A DNA stretch of 64,000 nt from Gemmatimonadota bacterium (GTDB lineage: Bacteria; Latescibacterota; UBA2968; UBA8231), in the NCBI GenBank assembly GCA_018660835.1, contig JABJJN010000008.1, positions 296,977 through 360,976 of the forward strand, given 5' to 3'. The position numbers and the translations under genes were made by a program. Below the pieces are notes generated by a model. That model ran no database searches. It had not been told where the DNA came from and was given only the letters and a program-made list of their open reading frames with translations. This document shows positions 17,496 through 26,080 of this stretch, piece by piece. Numbering within the stretch: position 1 is the stretch's first letter; each line of letters begins with the position of its first letter.

Positions 17496-18500
17496 ATGAA
17501 TAGCAGTTCATATCACAGCCTCCGCGAACAGGTCGAAGGACTGCTGACCGAAGGTCGACAGTTCGGCCGCCGTGCCGCCGAGTGGGAGAAAGTCGAAACC
17601 TATTGGCATGTCGGCGACGCCTTAACTGGCTACCTCGGAGGGCACGGAGGCACGACCATCGGCCAAGAGACTATCCGTAACCTCAGTCGGGACGCCCACT
17701 TAGGACTCACCACCCTGTACGAAATCCTCCGCTTCCGTCGTTGCATACCCACTTTGTACGCGCGTACAAACCTCGGGTGGTCCCACTATCGAGCGCTCAT
17801 TCACTTGCCTCAGGATCGCCTTCAGCACTACGAACTGCTCGCCGACGACGAAGGCTGGACTACGCGGCAGCTCAAACGAGCCATCGAGGCGGAATCTGAC
17901 GACCTCTCTGACATTCCCGACCTTCAACCCCCCGAAACGCCGCTGCGCGCCCGCTTTGGGACCCCCTTCACCTATCGTGCCGTCACCGACCCCCTGTCGG
18001 CCGATGCAGCAACCTCCCTCGACCTTGGCTTCCATCACCTCTGGAACCCGGCCGGTGATCTGGCCGGCTTCGAGCAGGTCCTGCCAGGCGACATCGTTCG
18101 CGTGGATCCGCTGGCTCGAACCATCGACCTGTGCGACGCCCGACAACGATGCTGGACCTATCTGGCCACGGTACGTCGCCTCATCGACGGCGATACCCTC
18201 GACGTCAATGTCGATATGGGCTTCGGACACTGCACCATCTCCCGCCTCCGTCTGCGCGGCATCGACACGGCCGAACTCTACACCCAGGCCGGCCGACAGG
18301 CCCGCCTGTTCGTCGAAGAGGCCCTCGCTGACGCAGAGCACATCCTCATCGCCACCCGACGAACCGACACCTACGGCCGGTATCTCGCTGACGTGAAATA
18401 CCTGCCAGGTTCCGAGCATCCAGACGATGTGCTGACCCAGGGTACATATCTCAATCGGCAACTGCTCGACGAGGGCTTGGCCCAGCGCTACCTGGGGTGA
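17496..18500 (+). CDS. DUF1016_N - staphylococcal-nuclease fusion protein
   Basis: A 334-residue two-domain protein with AGGAG six bases before ATG 17496. Residues ~8-132 match the N-terminal helical domain of the YhcG/DUF1016 family: ETYWHVGDALTGYLGG, ETIRNLSRDAHLGLTTLYEI, LGWSHYRALIHLP (93-105) and WTTRQLKRAI (121-130). In usual YhcG proteins a PDDEXK nuclease follows; here residues ~222-334 are instead a thermonuclease (SNase) domain. Catalytic residues appear intact: D231 and D233 in IDGDT, R252, D257, T258 and E260 in RLRLRGIDTAE, and R295 in TYGRYLADV. The ~150-220 linker is unrecognised. There is no signal peptide, so it acts in the cytoplasm. A degraded IS91 element follows at once, suggesting a mobile context. 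Confidence 0.8.
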   Translation: MNSSSYHSLREQVEGLLTEGRQFGRRAAEWEKVETYWHVGDALTGYLGGHGGTTIGQETIRNLSRDAHLGLTTLYEILRFRRCIPTLYARTNLGWSHYRALIHLPQDRLQHYELLADDEGWTTRQLKRAIEAESDDLSDIPDLQPPETPLRARFGTPFTYRAVTDPLSADAATSLDLGFHHLWNPAGDLAGFEQVLPGDIVRVDPLARTIDLCDARQRCWTYLATVRRLIDGDTLDVNVDMGFGHCTISRLRLRGIDTAELYTQAGRQARLFVEEALADAEHILIATRRTDTYGRYLADVKYLPGSEHPDDVLTQGTYLNRQLLDEGLAQRYLG

Positions 18501-18644
18501 CAGATTGTACCCACAGCCCGGTCCGACGGGGCAAACGGTTCGATCTACACACACTGGTGTATCTCCATTCACCCAGCCAACCATGGCTATTCGGCCGCCT
18601 CTCTCTGAAGTGCACGCGGCCCGGACCTTGCTCAGTGGCGTGGC

Positions 18645-19536
18645 ATGCCATCTGTCGCCTACCGCCGCCGCAGACCCGAGACCGAGCCCCTGTTTCGCGC
18701 GATGTCCGGTCACCTCGAGACCTTCCTGGCCCGGTTGCAGGCCAACGGCCCAACGCGTCGTTCGCCTTTGCCAACGACGTGGCCTGTTCGAGGCAGGGTC
18801 CACCGATCCACTTTGGGAGCAGGAGCCTCTGCTGGCGCAGATCTCGGCCGCCTCCGTGCAGGGCATGGTCGCCACCGGTGAGCGCGCCGGTCGAAGAGTG
18901 CGTCGACGCCTCACCGACCCTGAAGATGGTGTGCGCTCTGGCGCCCTGTGTTACGCCTCGCGTGGCTTTTCACTGCATGCAGCCACCCGAATCGAGGCGA
19001 CCGATCGCCGTCGACTCGAGCGGCTCTGCCGCTACGTGATCCAGCCACCCATTGCCAGCGGCAGGCTGCGCTTCGTGGATGAGGAAACGTTGGTGTTCTC
19101 CCTGAGAACTCACTGGGCCGACGGTACCTGCCAGTTGCTGCTGTCGCCGCAGGAATTGCTCGAAAAACTCGCCGCCCTCGTGCCGCCGCCACGTCTCAAC
19201 CTGGTACGCTACCACGGCGTGCTGGCCCCGGCTTGCCCTGACCGAGCCAAGATCGTGCCCGGTCCCAGCGAGCTGCCCCAGACCGAAGGGTGCGAGCACG
19301 GCGCCCCAAGTGGGCGGCGCGTTCATCGGGTTTCATGGGCCAGGCTGTTGGCGAGAGTGTTTCAGTATGATGTCACCGTGTGTCCCAGTTGCTCGGGTCG
19401 CATGAAGGTGATAGCTGCTCTCACTGCGCCCTCTGCGATTGAGGCGTTTCTCAACGCCGTCGGCCTGCCAGCCAGAGCGCCACCGATCGCACCGTCCCAC
19501 CTGGATCGCCAGCTCGAATTCGATGAGGCCGCCTGA
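18645..19536 (+). pseudogene. IS91-family transposase remnant, internally deleted and frameshifted
   Basis: The first part, read from 18645, has the IS91-type N-terminus: YRRRRPETEPLFRAMSGHLE, FLARLQA. At about 18750 the homology jumps to another frame and to the C-terminal third: CQRRGLFEAGSTDPLWEQEP, ISAASVQGMVATGERAG, ERLCRYVIQPPIASGRLRF, LLSPQELLEKLAALVPPPRL, NLVRYHGVLAP, and the end zinc ribbon CPSCSGRMKVIAALT. The zinc-finger and HUH/Y2 relaxase core between them is missing (in full-length relatives about 200-250 residues), so it cannot transpose. It lies 144 bases after the nuclease fusion gene. Element ends were not identified with confidence; the AT-rich stretch at 19697-19735 may be near the 3' end. 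Confidence 0.85.
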
Positions 19537-19760
19537 GCCGACCTGACGCCGGTGCCAGAGGTCATCGCTGTACCACCAACGCAGCGACACCGACCGCTCG
19601 CTCGGGCCGGCAGCCACCGACGCCTGGAAAAGGCTGTTCATCCACAGACCGCCAAGTGCCGGCACGACAATGTCGCTTGCACAGGGACCACCAGACTCAC
19701 CATAATCCCGCTTATACTACTTATCCTGCTGGACCAGTGACCGTGGCCATGAGGTCTCGT
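19537..19760. other. intergenic segment after the IS91 remnant
   Basis: No gene is recognised here. It probably contains the 3' end of the degraded element. The stretch near 19700-19735 changes from GC-rich to AT-rich with CTTATACTACTTATCC, which could mark the element's boundary, but no terminal repeat or target duplication could be recognised. Confidence 0.35.
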
Positions 19761-20627
19761 TCAGCCGTCGATCAGATGTCTCAGGTAAGTGCCCTGCCCG
19801 GATACTTTCTCGTCGTCGTCGCCAGAGCCAAACTCCTCCAGTGAGATGTGGCCGCTGTAGCCGACGTCCTTCAGGTCCTGGATGATCTGGGGAATGTTGG
19901 CCACCCCCCGGCGCAGATCCGCGAAGGTCCAGGTGTAGTCCTGGCGGTCCATCGGTCCATCGAGATCCTGTTTGTCGGCGACCGGCACACCATTGCCGAT
20001 GTGACAGTGGGCCAGATAGGGTCCGAGCAACTCCAGACCCATTTTCGAGTCCTCAATGCCCACGCGGATCTGATTTGGCACATCGTAGATCGCACCGATG
20101 TGTGCCGGGTCGAGATCGCGCAACAACTCGGCGGTCCGTGAGCAGCTCACGGCGACCGTGCCCACATGGATCTCGTAAAGGACCTTCACGCCTGCAGATC
20201 GAGCCCTGTCGGTGAGCCTTGCGAATCCGGCACGAGCCTCGTCGAACTGTGGCATGTAGGCACGAGTCCGGTCGTGTCGTGGTGCCCCGATGCGAATCAT
20301 GGGGGGCTGATCAGGATCGATCGCCCGGGCGCCTTCGAACAGATGGTCGATCAACTCACCATCGGCGATCGTGGCACGTGGTGCAAAGGCGATGACGCGA
20401 AGGCCGCTTTCGTCTGCCGCGGTGCGGATCTCTGAGGCCCTCTGCATGAGATTGCCGGGGCTCACGTCCGCCACGTGGCGGCCCCAGAAGGAGGGCTCCT
20501 CGTTCGGGTCCTGGGGGTTGTCCCGGACGCGCAACTCGACCCCATCGTAGCCATACCTGGTGAGTTTCTCGAAAGTCTGGGCAAGATCCCAGCGGGGCAG
20601 CATGACGGAGGTAATCGCGAGTTTCAT
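19761..20627 (-). CDS. sugar phosphate isomerase/epimerase-like TIM-barrel protein
   Basis: A 288-residue protein of the AP-endonuclease-2/xylose-isomerase-like TIM-barrel superfamily. It begins MKLAITSVMLPRW, has YGYDGVELRVRDN near 24-36, metal-binding positions in VKVLYEIHVGTV, IGAIYDVPNQ and CHIGNGVP, and the last-strand glutamate in GYSGHISLEEFGSG. Relatives isomerise or epimerise sugars or inositols; the substrate is not readable from sequence. AGGAG lies ten bases before ATG 20627. It is divergent from the MaoC gene at 20908, and no transporter or regulator is adjacent. Confidence 0.8.
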   Translation of the reverse strand: MKLAITSVMLPRWDLAQTFEKLTRYGYDGVELRVRDNPQDPNEEPSFWGRHVADVSPGNLMQRASEIRTAADESGLRVIAFAPRATIADGELIDHLFEGARAIDPDQPPMIRIGAPRHDRTRAYMPQFDEARAGFARLTDRARSAGVKVLYEIHVGTVAVSCSRTAELLRDLDPAHIGAIYDVPNQIRVGIEDSKMGLELLGPYLAHCHIGNGVPVADKQDLDGPMDRQDYTWTFADLRRGVANIPQIIQDLKDVGYSGHISLEEFGSGDDDEKVSGQGTYLRHLIDG

Positions 20628-20907
20628 GGCGAGGATGCTCCTGGGCGTTGCAGCGAGGAGGGCCGGGCGTTTGACAAGGGGGCCAAGTGTACTGATTGGT
20701 CAGCGAACGACAAGTGACCCTTGAAACCGAGCTCCGAACGATGTCCTCCCCTTTGCGACGATTGGCCATGCAGTCGACCAGTCCCCTTCGTCGATCTCGG
20801 GAGGAGCCCGTCATCCCAGACCATGGGTGGCAGGTTTGGACCGGTCAAACAAATCATCTTGTATAGAGAACGATCGAGTGACATCACATCTCAATGGAAG
20901 CCTCCAC

Positions 20908-21414
20908 ATGAGCCATGAAATCGTCAGCGGCTGGCAGGGCCGCTTCTACGAAGACTTCGCCCCCGGCCACCTCTATCGCGGCCGTTTTGGCCACACCGTG
21001 AGCGAGGCCGACAACGCTCTGTTCACCCAGCTGACGCACAACACCAACCCTCTGCACTTCGACGCCGAATACGCCAGTCGCACTCGCTGGGGCCAGATCT
21101 TGGTCAACAGCACATTCACTCTCGCCCTCGTCGTCGGCATGAGTGTACCCGACGTCAGCGAAAACGCCGTGTCTAACCTCGGTTGGGAAGACGTCAAGCT
21201 CACCCATCCGGTCTTCATCGGCGACACGCTCTATTGCGAAACCGAGGTCCTCGAGAAGCGCCCGTCCAAGTCGCATCCGGAGGCTGGCATCGTCCGCGTC
21301 CGATCCCGCGGTGTCAACCAGGACGGCCACGTCGTCATCACTCTGATCCGCAGTGTCATGGTCTACAAGAAGGACCACGCCCCGCCAGGTCACTTTCCCG
21401 AGATCCGATCGTAG
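20908..21414 (+). CDS. MaoC-family hydratase/dehydratase (mesaconyl/itaconyl-CoA type)
   Basis: ATG 20908 gives 168 residues, a hot-dog-fold protein of the MaoC family. The signature LTHNTNPLHFDAEYASRTRW (42-61), then GQILVNSTFTLALVVGMSV and LGWEDVKLTHPVFIGDTLY, resembles the beta-methylmalyl-CoA dehydratase/mesaconyl-CoA hydratase branch rather than enoyl-CoA hydratase 2, in which the motif has a catalytic Asp instead of N45. It is the first gene of a trio with a CitE-like lyase (5 bases on) and a class III CoA transferase. The set fits hydration of mesaconyl- or itaconyl-CoA to citramalyl-CoA or the reverse. The exact substrate is inference. Confidence 0.8.
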   Translation: MSHEIVSGWQGRFYEDFAPGHLYRGRFGHTVSEADNALFTQLTHNTNPLHFDAEYASRTRWGQILVNSTFTLALVVGMSVPDVSENAVSNLGWEDVKLTHPVFIGDTLYCETEVLEKRPSKSHPEAGIVRVRSRGVNQDGHVVITLIRSVMVYKKDHAPPGHFPEIRS

Positions 21415-21419
21415 CCCGC

Positions 21420-22271
21420 ATGCAACGGCTTCAGTCCTGGCTCTTCGTCCCCGGCCACCGTCAGTCCATGATCGACAAAGCCCACGGCCTCGGCGCCGAC
21501 GCACTCATCCTCGACCTGGAAGACGGCGTACCTCCCGCCGCCAAAGAAACGGCGCGTGCGCAGATCGCCAAAGCCCTGCCAAAGGCAGCCACCGCACCGC
21601 TTTTCGTTCGCACGCATCCGGCGCACGACGCTGAACTCACCAACGACCTCGACGCCATTGTCGCCCCCGGCCTCGCGGGTTTGGTCCTTCCGAAAGTCAA
21701 CGCCGCCGAGGACATCATCCACCTCTCAGCGGCCCTTGCCGAAAGCGAAGGCCAGGCCAAGTTGCCCGTCGGTCAGATCCGGATCCTGGCCCTGGTCGAA
21801 ACCGCCCGTGGTCTGATCCAGGCCCCAGCGATCGCGGCTGCAAGTCCTCGCATGGCAGGTCTGCTCTTCGGCGCCGAAGACTTCGCCCTCGACACCCATG
21901 CCGACGCCGGGGACGATTTCCTCTACGCTCGCTCAGCACTGGTCATCGCCGCCGCCAGCAGCCGAATCCAGGCCATCGACCGTGCCCACCTCAACCTGCA
22001 TGATACCCATGGTTTGTCGGCCTCGACGCGCCAGTCTCGCCGCCTCGGTTTTACGGGCCGACTCCTCATCCACCCCAAACAGATCAACGCCGTCCACGAC
22101 GCCTTCCGTCCTTCTCCTGAGGAAGTGGACTATGCACAACGTGTTGTGGCAGCTTTCAACGAAGACACTGGCTCCATCGTCGTCGACGGTCATATGGTCG
22201 ACCTCCCCGTGGTAGAGCGCGCCCGACAGACCCTCGCCCTCTACAACCGCCGGAACACCGAAACGCCTTGA
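21420..22271 (+). CDS. CitE-family lyase (citramalyl/malyl-CoA lyase-like)
   Basis: ATG 21420 gives 283 residues. It is a HpcH/HpaI-CitE TIM-barrel protein: LFVPGHRQSMIDKA (8-21), GADALILDLEDGVPPAAKE with the acidic metal ligands, ILALVETARGLIQAPAIAA, GLLFGAEDFALD (metal-binding Glu and Asp) and LLIHPKQINAVHDAF near the end. The family cleaves (3S)-malyl-, beta-methylmalyl- or citramalyl-CoA into acetyl- or propionyl-CoA plus a 2-oxoacid. There are no citrate lyase alpha or gamma subunits nearby, so it acts as a free CoA-thioester lyase. It starts 5 bases after the MaoC gene and 12 bases before the CoA transferase. Confidence 0.88.
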   Translation: MQRLQSWLFVPGHRQSMIDKAHGLGADALILDLEDGVPPAAKETARAQIAKALPKAATAPLFVRTHPAHDAELTNDLDAIVAPGLAGLVLPKVNAAEDIIHLSAALAESEGQAKLPVGQIRILALVETARGLIQAPAIAAASPRMAGLLFGAEDFALDTHADAGDDFLYARSALVIAAASSRIQAIDRAHLNLHDTHGLSASTRQSRRLGFTGRLLIHPKQINAVHDAFRPSPEEVDYAQRVVAAFNEDTGSIVVDGHMVDLPVVERARQTLALYNRRNTETP

Positions 22272-22283
22272 GGAGATGACAAC

Positions 22284-23477
22284 ATGGCCCGTCCCCTTCT
22301 AGAAGGCATCCGTATCCTCGCAATTGAGCAATTCGGCGCCGGCCCATGGGCCACCATGGCCCTTGCCGACTTGGGCGCCGAAATCATCAAGGTCGAAAAC
22401 CCCCTCACTGGCGGCGATGTCGCTCGTTACGTCAGCCCCTACACCGTCGACCAGGACAGCGTCTACTTCCAGAGCTTCAATCGCAACAAGAAGAGCATCA
22501 CCCTCAACCTGCAGCATCCTCGTGCAGCAGAAATCCTCCACCCGCTCGCAGCGGCGTCTGACGCAGTCTTTAACAACCTCCGCGGTGACCTGCCGCAGAA
22601 ACTCGGCCTCGACTACGCAGCGTTGAAGCATCTAAAAAAGGCTCTCGTCTGCTGTTCCCTGTCCGCCTTTGGTCGCCATACGGAGCGCGCAGCGGAACCT
22701 GGCTACGACTATCTGATGCAGGGATATGCGGGATGGATGAGCATCACCGGCGAACCCGGCGGCTCGCCACAGAAATCAGGCCTGTCCCTCGTTGACCTGA
22801 ATGGTGGGATCTGCGCTGCACTGGGTATGGTGAGCGCCATCCTGCGGGCTCGTGAAATCGGCATCGGCTGTGATGTCGACATCAATCTCTTTGATACAGC
22901 CCTTGCCCAACTCGGCTATGTCGGCGCGTGGCACCTGACCAAGGGCTATCAACCGACACGTACACCCGACTCCTCCCACCCTTCCCAGATCCCCTCTCAG
23001 GTCCTACCCACGCAAGACGGTTGGCTCGTCGTGATGTGCGCCAAGGAGAAATTCTACCGGAACTTGGTGCGGATTATCGGCGCACCCGAACTGGCCATAG
23101 ATCCCCGCTTCGACAGCTTTGAGAATCGACTCATCCACCGCGACGAACTCGTTCTCAAACTCAAGACCCGCACCCAGCAGAAACCCACATCCCAGTGGCT
23201 GCAGCTGCTCAAGGGGGAAGTGCCCTGCGCGCCCGTCAATTCGGTCGAAGAAGCCTTCGCCGACCCGCAGGTGAGTGAAGACCAGATGATCCTCGACTTG
23301 CCACACCCGGAATTCGGCACGGTCAGGACCGTCGCCGGACCGATCAAGATCAGCGATTCGGGTATCGAACACCGCCGCGGCCCCAAACTCGGCGAACACA
23401 CCAACGAAGTTCTGCAGACGCTGCTCAGACTGACGCCCGAAACCATTGCAGACCTGCGCCAAGACGGGGCCCTGTGA
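22284..23477 (+). CDS. class III (CaiB/BaiF) CoA transferase
   Basis: A 397-residue family III CoA transferase. Landmarks are GIRILAIEQFGAGPWATMAL (8-27), LGAEIIKVENP, FNRNKKSITLNL and EPGYDYLMQGYAG, where D142 is the likely nucleophile. The start GAGGAGATGACAAC-ATG carries a good ribosome-binding site. Family members move CoA between acids, for example succinyl-CoA to mesaconate, itaconate, citramalate or malate, or between the two carboxyls of mesaconate. With the two preceding genes it would activate the acid that the hydratase and lyase then process. Substrate is not proven. Confidence 0.88.
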   Translation: MARPLLEGIRILAIEQFGAGPWATMALADLGAEIIKVENPLTGGDVARYVSPYTVDQDSVYFQSFNRNKKSITLNLQHPRAAEILHPLAAASDAVFNNLRGDLPQKLGLDYAALKHLKKALVCCSLSAFGRHTERAAEPGYDYLMQGYAGWMSITGEPGGSPQKSGLSLVDLNGGICAALGMVSAILRAREIGIGCDVDINLFDTALAQLGYVGAWHLTKGYQPTRTPDSSHPSQIPSQVLPTQDGWLVVMCAKEKFYRNLVRIIGAPELAIDPRFDSFENRLIHRDELVLKLKTRTQQKPTSQWLQLLKGEVPCAPVNSVEEAFADPQVSEDQMILDLPHPEFGTVRTVAGPIKISDSGIEHRRGPKLGEHTNEVLQTLLRLTPETIADLRQDGAL

Positions 23478-23535
23478 ATCCCGTCTGTATATTGAGGACC
23501 AACGCATCCCAAATCCCCATACCGGTTGGTTCTTG

Positions 23536-24450
23536 ATGCCTGACAAGCCCCAGTTCCTGACGTTCGCCATCTGCGCCGACATCCATCAAGACATCATGCA
23601 CGATGGCCCTGACCGTCTGAGATCATTTACACAGGCTGCAGTTGAAGCGCAGGTGGACATGGCCATTCAGCTCGGCGATTTCTGCCAACCTACAGAGGCG
23701 AATCGTCCGTTCCTCGCGATCTGGGAGGCCCTTGAGACCGAACGCTACAACGTGTTGGGTAATCACGACATGGACGGCGGTGCGACGCGTGAGCAAACTG
23801 TAGCCTATATGTCCATGCGGGCCCGCTTCTACGCCTTCGACATCAGGGGTTGGCACTGCGTCGTGCTGGACGGAAACGATCCCGAAGATCCTCCGAAGCC
23901 GGGTTATCCGTGCGGCATGGCGGCTGACCAGATCGAGTGGTTGCGCGCCGACCTGCAGGGAACCGACCTGCCCGTGCTCCTCTTCATCCACCAGGCCATG
24001 GACCGCGGTGACTTTGGCGGCGCTGACGACGTGTTGGCGCTGCTGAGTCAGATCAATCGAGCCGCCGGCTGGCAACAGGTACTGGCGGTGTTCAGTGGCC
24101 ACCACCATCTCGACTATGCAAACTGCATCGACGGTATCTGGCACATCCAGATGAACAGCATGTCAAACTACTGGATGGGCGAAGACTTCGTGCAGGTGCG
24201 CTACGATGACCAGATCGATGCGGCCTATCCCTATATCAAGTACACTGCACCCTACAGAGACCCGCTCTATGCCATCGTCCGGTTGCAACCGGATCGTAGC
24301 ATCCATGTGGACGGCTTCGACAGCCAGTGGGTGGGGCCGTCCCCGGCCGATCTCGGTTACGTGGCGGCGCACGGGGGCAACCTGCCCCAGGCTGGTGCCA
24401 GCGTGCGCCCTGGTATCAGTACGCGCCTGCTAAAGCCGGAAACTGCCTGA
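23536..24450 (+). CDS. calcineurin-like metallophosphoesterase
   Basis: ATG 23536 gives about 304 residues. The dinuclear metal motifs of the superfamily are in order: CADIHQD (D15, H17), LGDFCQP, LGNHDMDGG, FIHQAMD and SGHHHLDY. There is no signal peptide. Relatives hydrolyse phosphodiesters or nucleotides such as cyclic AMP; a specific substrate is not visible. The gene lies 58 bases after the CoA transferase on the same strand and may be read with it, though no pathway link is obvious. Confidence 0.82.
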   Translation: MPDKPQFLTFAICADIHQDIMHDGPDRLRSFTQAAVEAQVDMAIQLGDFCQPTEANRPFLAIWEALETERYNVLGNHDMDGGATREQTVAYMSMRARFYAFDIRGWHCVVLDGNDPEDPPKPGYPCGMAADQIEWLRADLQGTDLPVLLFIHQAMDRGDFGGADDVLALLSQINRAAGWQQVLAVFSGHHHLDYANCIDGIWHIQMNSMSNYWMGEDFVQVRYDDQIDAAYPYIKYTAPYRDPLYAIVRLQPDRSIHVDGFDSQWVGPSPADLGYVAAHGGNLPQAGASVRPGISTRLLKPETA

Positions 24451-24495
24451 CTTACCTATTCACTTTGAACACAACGCACACACGATCGGATCAAC

Positions 24496-25467
24496 ATGGA
24501 GCGCATGCAGCAACTCGAGAAACTGGACGGTTTTGGGAATGTCCAGATGATCGCCGTCGACCGTCCGCAACCTGCCGCGGACCAGATGCTGATCCGCGTT
24601 CGCCGCAGTCTCATCAGCCGTGGCTCAGAGCTATTCAAGCGCTACATCCTCGAGGAGGCCGTGAGTCCCGACATCATGGGGTATTCCGACGCAGGTGAAA
24701 TTGTCGCTGTGGGCCCTGACATCGAAGGTTTCTCCGTAGGACAGCAGGTGATGGTCAGCGGCCCCCACGCGCAGTTCGTCCTCGGACATGAGACGGGCCC
24801 CCGCAAGCCTGTATTCGCACTCCCTGATGGACTGGCCCACGAAACGGCGACCTTCCTGCCGTTGGCCACCAGTTCCGTCATGTGGATGCGCACCACCCCC
24901 ATAGATCCAGGCCAGACCGTCGTCATCCTGGGCCAGGGAATCGTCGGCGCCCTCTGCGCCCAGATCGTCAGAGAGCGCAATCCAGGGTGTGTGATCACGG
25001 TGGATGCTCAACCATTGCGTTGTGATATCTCGCGCAAGCTCGGCGCCGATCACGTGATCGACGTGTCCAAGACCGATTCGGTCGCTGCCGTCATGGAACT
25101 CACACACGGCAAGGGGGCCGATGTCGTGGTCGAATGTGTCGGTGGCCAAGTGGGAATCCGCTCTTTCGAGCAGGCGCAGGACATGCTGGCCGCTGGCGGT
25201 GTGATCCACCTGATCTCGAAGTACCAGGGAGCACCGCTGCCCCTCGATGGCGACCGCTTCATGAACAAGCAGCTCATCGCCGGTATCCGCACACAACAGC
25301 CTCGCCATGAGTGTCAGGTAGACGCGGCGCGAATGCTCGTCGATGGGCGTGTACGTGTGGAGGAACTGATCACCCATCGCCTCCCCTGGCAACAGACGCC
25401 GGACGCGTATCACATGTTGTACAAGGATCCGGGCAGCGCCCTGGGTGTTGTGTTGATGTGGGACTGA
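24496..25467 (+). CDS. medium-chain dehydrogenase/reductase lacking the catalytic cysteine
   Basis: A 323-residue MDR-superfamily protein with a GroES-like N-domain and a Rossmann C-domain (VVILGQGIVGALCAQIVRER near 140, then a glycine-rich turn and LGADHVIDVSK). Where zinc alcohol dehydrogenases have CGSDxH, this protein has LISRGSELF: R42 replaces the catalytic zinc cysteine. It is thus probably of the bi-domain, zinc-independent type found in sugar-modifying clusters. Function and substrate are unknown. It follows the phosphoesterase by 45 bases on the same strand. Confidence 0.75.
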   Translation: MERMQQLEKLDGFGNVQMIAVDRPQPAADQMLIRVRRSLISRGSELFKRYILEEAVSPDIMGYSDAGEIVAVGPDIEGFSVGQQVMVSGPHAQFVLGHETGPRKPVFALPDGLAHETATFLPLATSSVMWMRTTPIDPGQTVVILGQGIVGALCAQIVRERNPGCVITVDAQPLRCDISRKLGADHVIDVSKTDSVAAVMELTHGKGADVVVECVGGQVGIRSFEQAQDMLAAGGVIHLISKYQGAPLPLDGDRFMNKQLIAGIRTQQPRHECQVDAARMLVDGRVRVEELITHRLPWQQTPDAYHMLYKDPGSALGVVLMWD

Positions 25468-25515
25468 GACACGCCAACTGCCCAGCGTGCACCGCCGACC
25501 TCATGCGTCGAATAG

Positions 25516-26080
25516 ATGAAAAGTAGCGCCGCGCTACGATTGGACGCCCACGGACATGGAAAAGTCGTCACAACGCGCCGCCGACTTCTTGTGTGGACCA
25601 GCATCCTGCTGGGCGCGCTTCTTCCACACGCAGACCTGCTCGCTCAGCCCGTCGGAGCGGGTCGTTTCGCTGATTTGGCAGTCGGCCCAGATGGAGGTGT
25701 GTTCGCGTCCACGGGAGCCGGCTCAGTTCTGCGCCGGGATGAGGAGGGTCTATGGCACTTTGACACGCAGCCTTTGCGCACGACGAACCGCCAACAGCCC
25801 GAGTTGGCGATCGGCCTATCCGGCACCGTGTATATGTCTTCCTGGGGTGGTCAGTACAGCCTCCGCCGCGGCGGCACGTGGATGGACAGCCGAGCCATCG
25901 AACCGGTCTCTTCATCTCACCAGGTGGGTTTCGTCGAGATCGCTGCGGGGAGTGAATCCGCATACGTCGCATGGGCAGGGCCATGACCAGGCAGGACGAT
26001 ATCTTGGAAGTGGTGTCTACCTCATCGAACTATCCACGAGGACCGCTCGATTTCGGCAAAAGACCGTCTTGCTCCGCTAG
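25516..26080 (+). pseudogene. remnant of a secreted protein with FlgD-type C-terminal domain
   Basis: The frame opens at ATG 25516 with a twin-arginine-like signal peptide (RRRLLVWTSILLGALLPHA), followed by propeller-like repeats (FADLAVGPDGGVFASTG, PELAIGLSGTVYMSSW). It stops at 25986 after AYVAWAGP. Immediately the next frame continues with HDQAGRYLGSGVYLIELS and FRQKTVLLR to a stop at 26080, which is the end of a FlgD_ig domain. A single frameshift near 25980 therefore breaks the gene. The whole is also short for the family (usually several hundred residues more), so an internal deletion is likely too. FlgD_ig ends are commonly found on secreted proteins of FCB-type candidate phyla. Confidence 0.65.

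Noticed and set aside
17700..18914. 404-codon antisense frame over the nuclease fusion and the IS remnant
   Set aside because: No family resemblance and it spans two recognisable plus-strand features in their own frames; it is a shadow of high-GC codon bias.
20908..23477. Reading the CitE-like gene as part of a citrate lyase operon
   Set aside because: There are no citD or citF homologues nearby, and the MaoC and CaiB partners point to a free CoA-thioester lyase.
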